Origin: Nonomuraea jiangxiensis
GTDB lineage: Bacteria > Actinomycetota > Actinomycetes > Streptosporangiales > Streptosporangiaceae
DNA length: 64,000 nt
Direction of reading: 5' to 3'
NCBI RefSeq assembly: GCF_900099965.1
Contig: NZ_FNDJ01000003.1
Coordinates: 124,001 to 188,000 of the forward strand
Part shown: piece after piece, positions 18,470-26,947 of the stretch
Position numbering within the stretch: position 1 is the stretch's first letter
Layout: every line of letters starts with the position of its first letter
Position numbers and translations under genes: made by a program
The notes under the pieces: model-generated
The model's input: only the letters and a program-made list of their open reading frames with translations
The model's database searches: none
What the model was told of the DNA's origin: nothing

Positions 18470-19279
18470 GTGGAACTCCTGCCGATCAGCACCCCCCACT
18501 GCCGGGTCGAGCGCGACGACCACGTCCTGATCGTCACCATGAACCGGCCGGAGGCCCGCAACGCGCTCTCCTCGGACATGCTGGTCGGCCTGGCCTCGGC
18601 GTGGGCGTACGCGTCCGAGGAGCCCGGGATCCGGGTGGCGATCCTGACCGGCGCGGCCGGCACGTTCTGCTCGGGCGCGGACCTGAAGGCCATGGGACAG
18701 CCCTCTACGGACCCGGAGGTGCAGGCCAGGGCCGCGAGGATCGCCAACATGCACTGGAAGGGCCTGCTGCGCGAGGACCCGCCGACCAAGCCGATCATCT
18801 GCGCGGTCGAGGGCTACGCGGTGGCCGGCGGTACGGAGCTACTGGTGGGGACCGATCTGCGGGTGGTGGCCGAGTCGGCGACGCTGGGCCTGTTCGAGGC
18901 CAAGCGCGCGCTGTTCCCGATGGGCGGCAGCGCCGTGCGCCTGCCCCGCCAGATCCCCTACTGCCACGCCATGGACCTGCTCCTCACCGGCCGCGCGATC
19001 ACGGCGGCGGAGGCGCTCCGGATGGGCCTGGTCAACCGGGTCGTCCCGGACGGGCAGGCGCTGGCGTCGGCCAGGGAACTGGCCGGCGACGTCGCGGCGT
19101 CGGGGCCGCTGGCGGTGCAGGCGATCCTGCGCACCTACCGCGACACGCTGGGCCTGCCGGAGCCGGCGGCGCTGAAGGTGTCGGACGAGCTCGGCTGGCC
19201 GGTGATCGGCTCCGAGGACGCCAAGGAGGGCACCCGGGCCTTCCGCGAGAAGCGCCCGCCGACCTATCTCGGCCACTGA
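18470..19279 (+). CDS. Enoyl-CoA hydratase/isomerase (crotonase family)
   Basis: A 269-residue crotonase. The oxyanion-hole segments are GTFCSGADLKAMG and VEGYAVAGGTELLVGTDLRV, and the EAKRALFPMGG stretch follows as usual. It hydrates trans-2-enoyl-CoA in beta-oxidation. The GTG start is set by a GGAGG site five bases upstream. The gene is divergent from the acyl-CoA synthetase/DUF35/Ltp operon and convergent with the flavoprotein at 19284. In mycobacteria a crotonase (EchA19) sits beside FadD19 in the cholesterol regulon, which this arrangement resembles. Confidence 0.88.
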   Translation: MELLPISTPHCRVERDDHVLIVTMNRPEARNALSSDMLVGLASAWAYASEEPGIRVAILTGAAGTFCSGADLKAMGQPSTDPEVQARAARIANMHWKGLLREDPPTKPIICAVEGYAVAGGTELLVGTDLRVVAESATLGLFEAKRALFPMGGSAVRLPRQIPYCHAMDLLLTGRAITAAEALRMGLVNRVVPDGQALASARELAGDVAASGPLAVQAILRTYRDTLGLPEPAALKVSDELGWPVIGSEDAKEGTRAFREKRPPTYLGH

Positions 19280-19283
19280 CATG

Positions 19284-20390
19284 TCAGTCGCGGGTGAGGC
19301 GGCCCAGCCGGTCGAGGGCCTCGCCGAACTCCTCCACCAGGCCGAACACCACGTCCTTGGTCGAGCGGACCTGGTTGGTGATCCCGATGATCTGCCCGGC
19401 GGGGAACGTGGCCAGCTCCGAGGCGTCCGAACGGCCGATCCGCCGCAGCGCGCCCGACACCAGCATGAACTGCAGCGGCATCGGCAGCGTCCCCGGCGAC
19501 TCCTCCGACTCCCAGGCATCCGTCCACTCGTTCCTGAGCAGCCGGGCGGGCTTGCCCGTCCAGCTCCGCGAGCGCACGGTGTCCCGGGAGGTGGCCTCCA
19601 GGATGCGGCGCCTGGCCATCTCGGGGGTGTCGGCCTCCTCGACGGTGAGCCAGAGGGAGCCGGTCCAGACGCCCTCCGCGCCGAGGGCCATGCCCGCGGC
19701 CATCTGCCGGCCGTTGCCGATGCCGCCCGCGGCCAGCACCGGCACGTCCACGGCATCCACCACCTGCGGGATCAGGACCATGGTCGAGATCTCCCCGGTG
19801 TGGCCGCCCGCCTCCGTGCCCTGCGCGACCACCACGTCCACGCCCACCTCCACCTGCTTGAGCGCGTGGCGCGGGGTGGAGGCCAGGGCCGCCACCTTGA
19901 CCCCCCGCTCGTGGGCGAGCTTCACCACGTCGGCGGGCGGCGGGCCGAGGGCGTTGGCCAGCAGGGCGATGGGGTGCCGCAGCGCGACCTCCACCTGCGG
20001 CCGGGCCGTGGCGTCCGTCCAGCCGAGCAGCACCCGGCCGGGCTCGGCATCCGCGGTGAGCTCCGGCACCCCGTGCCGGGCCAGCAGGTCGTCGACGAAC
20101 GCGCGGTGCCCCTCGGGGATCATCGTCTGCAGGCGGCCGACCAACTCCTCCGGCGCGAAGTCCGCTCCCTCGTACGAGGCCGGCATGACGACGTCCACCC
20201 CGTACGGCCGGCCGTCCACGTGCTCGTCGATCCACTTGAGCTCCATCTCGAGCTCTTCCGGTGTGAAGTAGAGCGCCCCGAGCACCCCCATGCCGCCCGC
20301 GCGGCTGACGGCGGCCACCACGTCGCGGCAGTGGCTGAACGCGAAGATCGGGAGCTCGATTCCGAACATGTCAGTGACACGTGTCCGCAT
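19284..20390 (-). CDS. Nitronate monooxygenase-family flavoprotein (Rv1533-like)
   Basis: A 368-residue FMN-dependent TIM-barrel oxidoreductase. Hallmarks are the N-terminal ELPIFAFSHCRDVVAAVSRAG, the FMN-phosphate loop AQGTEAGGHTGE and AAGGIGNGRQMAAGMALGAEGVW. The pattern matches mycobacterial Rv1533 closely from memory. The family includes nitronate monooxygenases and, in steroid degradation, enoyl-CoA reductase-like members (IpdC), so the name does not fix the reaction. I chose the ATG at 20390 because MRTRV is the family start; an upstream TTG would run into the operator region. The gene is preceded by two KstR-like boxes, tying it to the catabolic locus. Confidence 0.85.
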   Translation of the reverse strand: MRTRVTDMFGIELPIFAFSHCRDVVAAVSRAGGMGVLGALYFTPEELEMELKWIDEHVDGRPYGVDVVMPASYEGADFAPEELVGRLQTMIPEGHRAFVDDLLARHGVPELTADAEPGRVLLGWTDATARPQVEVALRHPIALLANALGPPPADVVKLAHERGVKVAALASTPRHALKQVEVGVDVVVAQGTEAGGHTGEISTMVLIPQVVDAVDVPVLAAGGIGNGRQMAAGMALGAEGVWTGSLWLTVEEADTPEMARRRILEATSRDTVRSRSWTGKPARLLRNEWTDAWESEESPGTLPMPLQFMLVSGALRRIGRSDASELATFPAGQIIGITNQVRSTKDVVFGLVEEFGEALDRLGRLTRD

Positions 20391-20421
20391 GGCCCGACAA
20401 TACGTCCGCGGAACACCGAAC

Positions 20422-20444
20422 TGCAACGCGTTCTAGACTAGAAC
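20422..20444. promoter_or_regulatory. KstR-consensus box overlapping a second palindrome
   Basis: TGCAACGCGTTCTA (20422-20435) fits the KstR consensus TNNAACNNGTTNNA at every fixed position. It overlaps a perfect palindrome, GTTCTAG-A-CTAGAAC (20430-20444). The site begins 32 bases upstream of the flavoprotein ATG, so a TetR-family repressor bound there would block its promoter. Confidence 0.6.
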
Positions 20445-20465
20445 CTTTCGTCGGTTCCGGGACTT

Positions 20466-20479
20466 GATAACTCGTTCTA
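20466..20479. promoter_or_regulatory. Second KstR-like box
   Basis: GATAACTCGTTCTA matches TNNAACNNGTTNNA except for the first base. It is centred 44 bases from the perfect box at 20422-20435, about four helical turns, which suggests two repressor dimers on one face of the DNA. Confidence 0.5.
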
Positions 20480-20506
20480 GTCAGGTCTCCCGACGTCATA
20501 AAGAAA

Positions 20507-20527
20507 GGCCCGCGGAATTCGCGGGCC
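20507..20527 (-). terminator. Rho-independent terminator of the DUF3068 gene
   Basis: A perfect 8-bp stem, GGCCCGCG/CGCGGGCC, with a 5-base loop. On the minus strand it is followed by a T-rich run (TTTCTTTA). It lies 41 bases after the DUF3068 stop codon and insulates it from the flavoprotein promoter. Confidence 0.85.
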
Positions 20528-20567
20528 CTTGTATGCGGAGGACCACTCCCGGCGGAATGCCGGTGGG

Positions 20568-21485
20568 CTACCTGACCGGGCGGCGCCGGCCCAGCACGAT
20601 CCCGGCGAGCACGAGGACGACGCCCACGGCGACCAGCGCCAGCGGGATGGTGTTGCGCAGCAGGTTGATCTGGTTCTTGCCGTCCTCCGCCTTCGCCACC
20701 AGCTCGTTGACGGTCTGCTCGGTCATCTTGGCGGTGCCGACGAAGGCCGCCGAGCGCTCGACGCCGTCCTGGGTCTTCAGCACCTCGTGGCGCTGCACCT
20801 CCTGCCGCACCGGGGAGCCGGTGACGGGCTCCACCCAGAACGTCGTCTTGCCGTCGTACCAGCGGTCCACCTGCACGTCACCGGTGGTGCCGGTGATGCC
20901 CAGCACGTTGGCGGGCGCGGTGCGGGTGTCGGTCTTGGTCGGCGGCACGTCCTGCTCGAAGACGTAGACGGGCAGGCCGTTGACGGTGTCCTCGCGGACG
21001 AACGTGGCGTCGAACGCCTTGTGCGCCGTGGCGTTGAACACCTTGTACGTCTTCTTCTCCACGTCGAACGGGAACTTGTAGATCTGCCCCTCCAGCGTGA
21101 CCGGCGCCTTCTGGATGCTGGCGCCGCAGCAGTTGACGCCGAGGCCCGAGTACCGGTTGAAGGCGCTGCGCCGCTCGGTGACGTCGACCAGCGGGCGCGA
21201 GTTCGTCACGTCGTTGACCACGGTGGCCTCGTCCCAGACCACCCGGTCGGCGCTGGCCTCCTTCACGTCGCCGCGCGTGGTGACGATGATGTCGAGGTCA
21301 CCGGTGAGGACCTTCAGGTCCTGGAGGGAGAAGTATTGAGCGCCCTTGGCCTCCAGCCGCGAGATGCCGAACTGGTTGGCGGGAGCGGAGACGATCTGCC
21401 CGGCGGCCCAGAATTTCAGCAGGGGGGCCAGGGCGACGAAGAAAGCACCGAACCCGATGAGGACCAGCGTCGAGATGCGACCCAT
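20568..21485 (-). CDS. DUF3068 (PorA-family-like) membrane-anchored exported protein
   Basis: A 305-residue protein with a hydrophobic N-terminal anchor (residues about 6-30), a large extracytoplasmic beta-rich domain and a C-terminal membrane helix ending in the basic tail GRRRPVR. The start pattern (ISTLVLIGFGAFFVALAPLLKFW) and overall shape are those of DUF3068, which databases relate to corynebacterial PorA-type proteins. Its role is unknown in other actinobacteria. The gene is divergent from an acyltransferase-3 gene, with a perfect palindrome between them, and ends in a strong terminator. Confidence 0.8.
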   Translation of the reverse strand: MGRISTLVLIGFGAFFVALAPLLKFWAAGQIVSAPANQFGISRLEAKGAQYFSLQDLKVLTGDLDIIVTTRGDVKEASADRVVWDEATVVNDVTNSRPLVDVTERRSAFNRYSGLGVNCCGASIQKAPVTLEGQIYKFPFDVEKKTYKVFNATAHKAFDATFVREDTVNGLPVYVFEQDVPPTKTDTRTAPANVLGITGTTGDVQVDRWYDGKTTFWVEPVTGSPVRQEVQRHEVLKTQDGVERSAAFVGTAKMTEQTVNELVAKAEDGKNQINLLRNTIPLALVAVGVVLVLAGIVLGRRRPVR

Positions 21486-21593
21486 CGAGGCCTCCGCATT
21501 TGTGAAACGTGTTGTCGCCGGTGCCGACGTCGGGCACCAAAGTATGACAGGGGGTCAGGCCCGTCATCCGCCGCCCTCGCACCGCAACCAAAT

Positions 21594-21614
21594 CGATAGA
21601 AACAAGTTCTATCG
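21594..21614. promoter_or_regulatory. Perfect palindrome in the DUF3068/acyltransferase divergent promoter
   Basis: CGATAGAA-ACAAG-TTCTATCG: two perfect 8-base arms with a 5-base spacer, between genes that start at 21485 and 21664. Its centre contains AAC-AA-GTT, again the KstR-like core (one outer mismatch over 14 positions). It is the best operator candidate for this intergenic region. Confidence 0.5.
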
Positions 21615-21663
21615 TAGTTCCGGCCCAGCGTCGGAAGCGGGGAAAGCGAAAGTGGAAGCAGGC

Positions 21664-22818
21664 ATGAGGAGCAGGGACGCCGCCCTCGACGGCATCCGCG
21701 CCTTCGCCGCTCTCGGCGTCTGGCTGCTGCACGTCGGGAGCAATACAGGTGTCATGTATCGGGAGGGCATGTACGCCTGGATGATGAGCCGCCTCGGCAT
21801 CGCCGTACCGGTCTTCTTCGTCCTGTCGGGCCTGCTGCTCTACCGCCCCTGGGCGCGTGCGGTCCTCGAAGGCGGGCCACGCCCGCGGCCCCTGGGTTAC
21901 CTGTGGCGCAGGGTGCTGCGGGTGATGCCGGCCTACTGGCTCGTGACCGGGCTGGCGCTGTGGGCGTGGAGCCCGTTCGACTGGACCGGGTGGGCCAAGT
22001 GGATGCTGCTGGCCCAGAACTACTTCCCGGACGACCCGCCACCGGACGGGCTCTACCAGATGTGGACGTTGCCGGTCGAGATGTCCTTCTACGTGCTGCT
22101 GCCGGTGCTCGCCTGGGCGCTGCACCGGTGGGCGCGGGCGGGCTCCGGCGGCGGCCGGCCGCTCCGGCTGCTGGCGGGGATCGCGGTGCTGCCGGTGGTC
22201 TCGGTGGCCACCGTCGTCGTGGCGCGGGTCCTCGGCCTGCCGCAGCTCGCGCTCTGGCTGCCGTACCATCTGGTGTTCTTCGCCTGTGGCATGGCGATGG
22301 CGGTGCTGTCGGTGTGGCTCGGGCACAGCCGGGTGATCGACGCGCTGGCGCCGCAGCTGCTGGTGCTGGCCCTGCTGCTCTACGCGGTGCTGAGCACCGG
22401 CTGGGCCGGGCCGCGCACGCTGGAGTTGCCGACCCTGTCGCAGTCGTTGCTGCGCGTCAGCCTGGAGGCGGCGGTCGCGGTGCTGGTGGTGGCGCCGTTC
22501 GCGCTGGCGGCGCGGCCGGACTCGCTCAGGCACCGGGTGGTCGGCAACCCGGTGACCGCCTACCTGGGGCGGATCTCCTACAGCTTCTTCCTGTGGCACG
22601 CGCCGGTGATCACCTTGCAGCTCAAGCTCACCGGCGCCCAGCCGTTCGCCGGGGACTTCACCAGCGTGGCGGTGGTGTCGCTCGTGGTGACGACCCTGCT
22701 GAGCGTGGGCACCCACCACCTGATCGAGCTGCCTGCGCTCAGGCTCAGCGCACACCGGTCAGCACCTGCTCCGCCGCCGGCAGCTCCGGCGCCCGCGCCG
22801 GTCGCGGCTGCGCCGTGA
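21664..22818 (+). CDS. Acyltransferase family 3 membrane protein
   Basis: A 384-residue polytopic membrane protein of the acyltransferase-3/OafA group, which O-acylates cell-surface sugars. It begins RSRDAALDGIRAFAALGVWLLH, the family's typical start with the conserved arginine in the first helix, and has about ten membrane segments. A GTG at 21652, with GGGGA eight bases upstream, is an alternative start. The C-terminal Ala/Pro tail overlaps the end of the convergent arabinosyltransferase gene by 74 bases. The context of glycosyltransferases suggests it decorates an envelope glycan. Confidence 0.85.
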   Translation: MRSRDAALDGIRAFAALGVWLLHVGSNTGVMYREGMYAWMMSRLGIAVPVFFVLSGLLLYRPWARAVLEGGPRPRPLGYLWRRVLRVMPAYWLVTGLALWAWSPFDWTGWAKWMLLAQNYFPDDPPPDGLYQMWTLPVEMSFYVLLPVLAWALHRWARAGSGGGRPLRLLAGIAVLPVVSVATVVVARVLGLPQLALWLPYHLVFFACGMAMAVLSVWLGHSRVIDALAPQLLVLALLLYAVLSTGWAGPRTLELPTLSQSLLRVSLEAAVAVLVVAPFALAARPDSLRHRVVGNPVTAYLGRISYSFFLWHAPVITLQLKLTGAQPFAGDFTSVAVVSLVVTTLLSVGTHHLIELPALRLSAHRSAPAPPPAAPAPAPVAAAP

Positions 22819-25800
22819 CGAGCTGGCCGAACAGCACGCCCACGGCCGCGCAGGCGGCCAGCTGCGGCGCCTGGTCCATGAGCGGCGCCAGGCCGAGCCC
22901 GTAGTTCCGCAGCTCCGTGCCCGCCGCCAGGCACAGCGTGGCCACGGCGAACGCGGCGGCAGCGAGCCAGTGCGCGGGCAGCCCGCGGGCCCGGAACAGC
23001 AGGGTCACCAGTACGGCGGCGAGCACGGCGAGCATGCCCGGCCAGCTCGCCACCCAGCCGCCGAACGCCAGCCCGAGCACCACGGCGTACGGCGCCCGCC
23101 AGCGGGACATCCGCGTGGCCGAGGCGGCCGCGGTCTCGCGCACGTGCTCCGGCCGCGGGCCGCGCAGGACCACGGCGATCAGGGCGAGCAGCGCGATCCC
23201 GGCCAGCCCCAGCACGAGCGCCAGCCAGTAGGCGCGGTCGGGCACGTATTCCAGCCGCACGGTCCCCGAGGTGCCCGCGGGCAGCTCCCAGCCCTGCTTC
23301 CAGCCGTCGATCCGCACCGGCCGCAGCGTCTTGCCCTCGGCGCGGGCCCGCCAGCCGGCGTTGTAGTTCTCGTTGACCACGAGGAAGGCGTCCTTCGGCG
23401 CGCTCACCCTGACCTCGCGCACCGACTGCGTCCAGGCGGCCTGCACCACCCCGCCCGCGACGCCGGGCGGCTCGTCGGGCAGCGACCCGACCACCAGGTC
23501 CTCGATCCCGTACGCGTCCCAGCCCGCCACCCGCACCCGGTTGTCCCCCACGGCGAGCCGCACCCGCGAGCAGCCGGTGATCCGCACCGGCCGCTGTTCC
23601 AGCAGGTCGGCATGGGTGCCGGTGACCTTGGTCGGGATCACCCTGCCGTTCACCTCGATCCTCGGCCCGAGCCCGCAGCCGAGCCGCAGCGGCACGTCGG
23701 CGGGCCGGCCGACCGGGTCGAGTCCCGGCACCACCAGCTCGGTCACCTGCAACCGCCGCGAGAACGGCGAGAAGCGCAGCTTGAGGGTGGACGTGGTGAG
23801 CGCCTTGAAGGTCAGCGTCCCGGTGGGCGAGACCCGGCCCGCCCGCACCGCGCCGCCGTCGCCGGTCAGCACCACGTCGAGCGGCTGCTTGTCGCCGCCG
23901 GGCCGGCCGAGCTGGAGGCGGGAGATCGTGCGTTTGCCCTTCCAGCCGAGCGTGAGCGTGGGCTGGGCGTCCTCGGGATCGGGGATCCAGGTGGTGCCGG
24001 CGTCCCCGTCGAAGGCCGACCTGGGCGACACCACCGCGTCCTCGGTGATCTGGGACGACCCCGTCACGCTGGTCAGGTCCGTACGGATGCGGGTGAAGCG
24101 GTCGATCAGCTCGGGATCCCGCAGCACGGCCGACCCTCGTACGTCCACGGTCGCGGGCGACTCCACGCTGAAGGTCCGGTCGAACCCGGTCTCCTCGCCC
24201 CGCTCGGCCAGGACCGGCTCGTTGCAGACCCACCGGGTCATATTGCGCATGCAGGCGGGCCGCCCGTCCTGCCCCCGGTCCATGACGAACACGTCGCCGC
24301 CCGTGCCGGGCAGCCGGATCGTACGGCCGGGCAGCACTCCGGGGACGGCCAGCTCCACGATGCCGACCCGCTGCCCGTAGCTCCACGCCTCCGACGTGGT
24401 CGCGACCACCTTGATCCGCACCCAGCCGGTGGGCCCGGCGGGCACCCGCAACCGCTGCGCCTGCGTGGTCCGCCGGACGTCCTGGACCAGGCTGCCCGCC
24501 TCGGTCTCCACCGCCACCGTCCTGACCGCCTGGCCGAGCAGCAGGTCGGGGGCGAACATGACATCCAGCCCCGGGACCCGCATCGGCCGCGGCAGGTCCA
24601 CCCGCAGCCACTCGCCGCGCGGCGGCCGGGCGCCGCCGCTTTCCCACCCGGTCTCGACGTTGCCGTCCATGGCCGCCCACGGGCCGCGCCCCGGGCTGCT
24701 GATCCCGGCGATCGCGTACGGGTCCGCGGCCGAGGAGGAGGCGCTGATCCCGGCGATGCCGTGGTACTCGGCGGTGGCGGTGTCGTCCAGCCAGCCCTCC
24801 TCCAGCAGGTCCAATTCGCCGACTCCGGCGAAGTCCGCCTTCCTGTCGGCCGTCAACGTGGGCGACCGGTTCGACCTGATCTCGCCGAACGAGCGCTCGC
24901 GCAACCGCAGCGCGTCGCTGACCACGGTCGGCACCTCGCGCGTGCCCGCGTCGCCGTTCACCAGGACCGGCCCGTCGCCGAGCAGGCCGAGGTCGCCCAT
25001 CGCGAGCAACGAGTCGGGCCCGCCGCGCACGGCCAGCGCGTCGGCCACCGGCCGCACGGAGATGAGGTCCTCGCTGCCGCCCACCTCGTAGAGGTCGAGC
25101 GCGGGGAACGGCGCGTCCACCGAGTCCACCGCGTCGTCGGTCTCCCTGTCCCCCACGGGCTCGCCGAACGAGCGGACCTTCGTGACGCCCGGCGACTCGC
25201 GCAGGGCCTCGTAGATCCGCGACGGCCAGGCGCCCTGGAGGTTCTGCCTGATGAGGTCGTTCCTGACGAGCAGGTAGCGCACGCCCATCCGGCGCAGCAC
25301 GGCCGTCACCCCGGCCGAGCCGCGGCCCGAGGTCAGCCGCTGGTCGATGGCGTCCAGCAGCCTGCTCAGGCCGACCGAGCCCGGCGGCGTGATCTGCCTG
25401 GTGGTCCAGCGGGCGGTGGTCAGCGCCTGCAGCGGCTCATCCATGGGGCGGCCCCAGACGTACTCGCCGAACTTGGCGCCCGGCACGACCAGCACGCCGT
25501 CGTCGCCGGCGTTGCGGTCCAGCCAGGCCGCCGCCTCCCGCCAGTGGGCCGGCACCTGCCTGAAGTCGCCGGGCGCGGCCAGGCCCTGGTTGAACACCGG
25601 CAGCACCAGCGCCGCGAACGCCACGGCCGACACGGTACGCAGCGGCAGCCGGGCCCGGGCGGGCAGGCCGGCCAGCAGGTGGGCCAGGCCGAAGACGAGC
25701 GCGAGGCGTACCAGGGGGTCGAATTTGCGCAGGTTGCGCAGCGGTGCGAGCGGGCCGTCGAGCAGCAGGCGCACCGGCTCGGCCACGATCGGCTCCAGCG

Positions 25801-26947
25801 CGCTCGCGTGCCCGGCGACCAGCGCAGCCACGCCGACCAGGAACAGCGCCACCACGAACCCCCTGGCGGGCAGGTCGCGCCGGGCCAGCCCGGCCAGGCC
25901 GAGCGCGGCGAGCCCGCCGGTGACCACGATCATGGTCGCCGAGGTCGCGATCGTGAACCCGGGCGGCTGCTCGAAGACCCCGTTGAGCGGCAGGTAGCGC
26001 ACCCAGTCGGAGGCGCCGCGCAGCACGTTCGTGAGCGAGGTGACCTGGGTGGTGGTCCCGGCGGTCTCGGTGTACGGCAGGAACGAGAACGCGTAGCGGC
26101 CCACGAGCAGCAGCGGCAGCCACCAGAACAGGGTGGCGACCGAGACGGCGGCCGACCACCAGGCGAGCAGGCGCCAGCGCGGCACCGGGCGCGGCCTGGT
26201 GAGGATGTAGAGCACGGGGGCGACGAGCACGGCCAGCACGGCGACCGCGTTGACGCCGCCGCACAGCGCCACCGCCAGGGCCGACCTGACGGCCGCGCGG
26301 GCCCGCTGGCCGGTCTCCGAGGCGGTGAGCAGCGGGATCAGGATCCACGGCAGCATCGCGGCGGGCAGCCACTCGATGGAGATCTCGCCCAGGATGGACA
26401 GCGTGCGCGGAGCCAGCGCGTACGCCAGCGCCGCCACGAGCCTGGTCCCCGGCGTGCCGATGCGCAGTTGCCCGCCCAGCCGCTCCACGCCGAGGAAGGC
26501 CACGCACATCAGCAGTGTCAGCCAGAGCCGCTGCGTCACCCACGGCTCGACGCCGGCCAGGTCTCCCAGGACGAAGAACGGGCCCATCGGGAAGACGTAG
26601 CCGGCGACCTGGTTCTGCAGCTGGCCGAAGTGTTGCAGGTCCCACAGGTGGGCGGCGCGCTCCAGCCAGCCGACGGGGTTGAGCGCGAGGTCCATCTTGG
26701 TGTCGGAGATGAGGTTGCCCGGCCTGGTGGTGAACGCCAGCACGGCGAAGCCGAGGCAGCAGATCAACAGCCACGACCACCGCCCGGCCCGTTCCCCCAC
26801 CCGGGATCGCGGGGGCTCCTCTCCCTTGAGAGGAGTGGGCTCCGTCCCGGGCCGCAAGGACTGCGGCTCTCCGGGGGGCGCGGGCTGTGGCTCGTCGTGG
26901 AGGGGCCGGCCGGCGACCAGGCGGTCGTGCGGCGGGATGCGGGTCAC
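22745..26947 (-). CDS. aftD: AftD-like alpha-(1->3)-arabinofuranosyltransferase (GT-C, DUF3367)
   Basis: A 1400-residue membrane glycosyltransferase. The N-terminal half is a GT-C fold with many membrane helices; the first loop carries ISDTKMDLALNPVGWLERAAHLWD, the catalytic-aspartate region of AftD. Two discoidin-like (F5/8C) carbohydrate-binding modules can be seen, near residues 745-800 (WAAMDGNVETGWESGG) and 1010-1060 (RSAFDGDAGTTWIPDPED). The C-terminus returns to the membrane. Mycobacterial AftD (Rv0236c) also has about 1400 residues and branches arabinan using decaprenyl-phospho-arabinose. The GTG start overlaps the GT4 stop (GTGA). The sugar donor here is not known. Confidence 0.85.
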   Translation of the reverse strand: MTRIPPHDRLVAGRPLHDEPQPAPPGEPQSLRPGTEPTPLKGEEPPRSRVGERAGRWSWLLICCLGFAVLAFTTRPGNLISDTKMDLALNPVGWLERAAHLWDLQHFGQLQNQVAGYVFPMGPFFVLGDLAGVEPWVTQRLWLTLLMCVAFLGVERLGGQLRIGTPGTRLVAALAYALAPRTLSILGEISIEWLPAAMLPWILIPLLTASETGQRARAAVRSALAVALCGGVNAVAVLAVLVAPVLYILTRPRPVPRWRLLAWWSAAVSVATLFWWLPLLLVGRYAFSFLPYTETAGTTTQVTSLTNVLRGASDWVRYLPLNGVFEQPPGFTIATSATMIVVTGGLAALGLAGLARRDLPARGFVVALFLVGVAALVAGHASALEPIVAEPVRLLLDGPLAPLRNLRKFDPLVRLALVFGLAHLLAGLPARARLPLRTVSAVAFAALVLPVFNQGLAAPGDFRQVPAHWREAAAWLDRNAGDDGVLVVPGAKFGEYVWGRPMDEPLQALTTARWTTRQITPPGSVGLSRLLDAIDQRLTSGRGSAGVTAVLRRMGVRYLLVRNDLIRQNLQGAWPSRIYEALRESPGVTKVRSFGEPVGDRETDDAVDSVDAPFPALDLYEVGGSEDLISVRPVADALAVRGGPDSLLAMGDLGLLGDGPVLVNGDAGTREVPTVVSDALRLRERSFGEIRSNRSPTLTADRKADFAGVGELDLLEEGWLDDTATAEYHGIAGISASSSAADPYAIAGISSPGRGPWAAMDGNVETGWESGGARPPRGEWLRVDLPRPMRVPGLDVMFAPDLLLGQAVRTVAVETEAGSLVQDVRRTTQAQRLRVPAGPTGWVRIKVVATTSEAWSYGQRVGIVELAVPGVLPGRTIRLPGTGGDVFVMDRGQDGRPACMRNMTRWVCNEPVLAERGEETGFDRTFSVESPATVDVRGSAVLRDPELIDRFTRIRTDLTSVTGSSQITEDAVVSPRSAFDGDAGTTWIPDPEDAQPTLTLGWKGKRTISRLQLGRPGGDKQPLDVVLTGDGGAVRAGRVSPTGTLTFKALTTSTLKLRFSPFSRRLQVTELVVPGLDPVGRPADVPLRLGCGLGPRIEVNGRVIPTKVTGTHADLLEQRPVRITGCSRVRLAVGDNRVRVAGWDAYGIEDLVVGSLPDEPPGVAGGVVQAAWTQSVREVRVSAPKDAFLVVNENYNAGWRARAEGKTLRPVRIDGWKQGWELPAGTSGTVRLEYVPDRAYWLALVLGLAGIALLALIAVVLRGPRPEHVRETAAASATRMSRWRAPYAVVLGLAFGGWVASWPGMLAVLAAVLVTLLFRARGLPAHWLAAAAFAVATLCLAAGTELRNYGLGLAPLMDQAPQLAACAAVGVLFGQLVTAQPRPARAPELPAAEQVLTGVR

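Noticed and set aside
20391..20426. Upstream TTG extension of the nitronate-monooxygenase-like gene
   Set aside because: It would run into the KstR-like box and adds residues not found in the family; MRTRV at 20390 is the conserved start.
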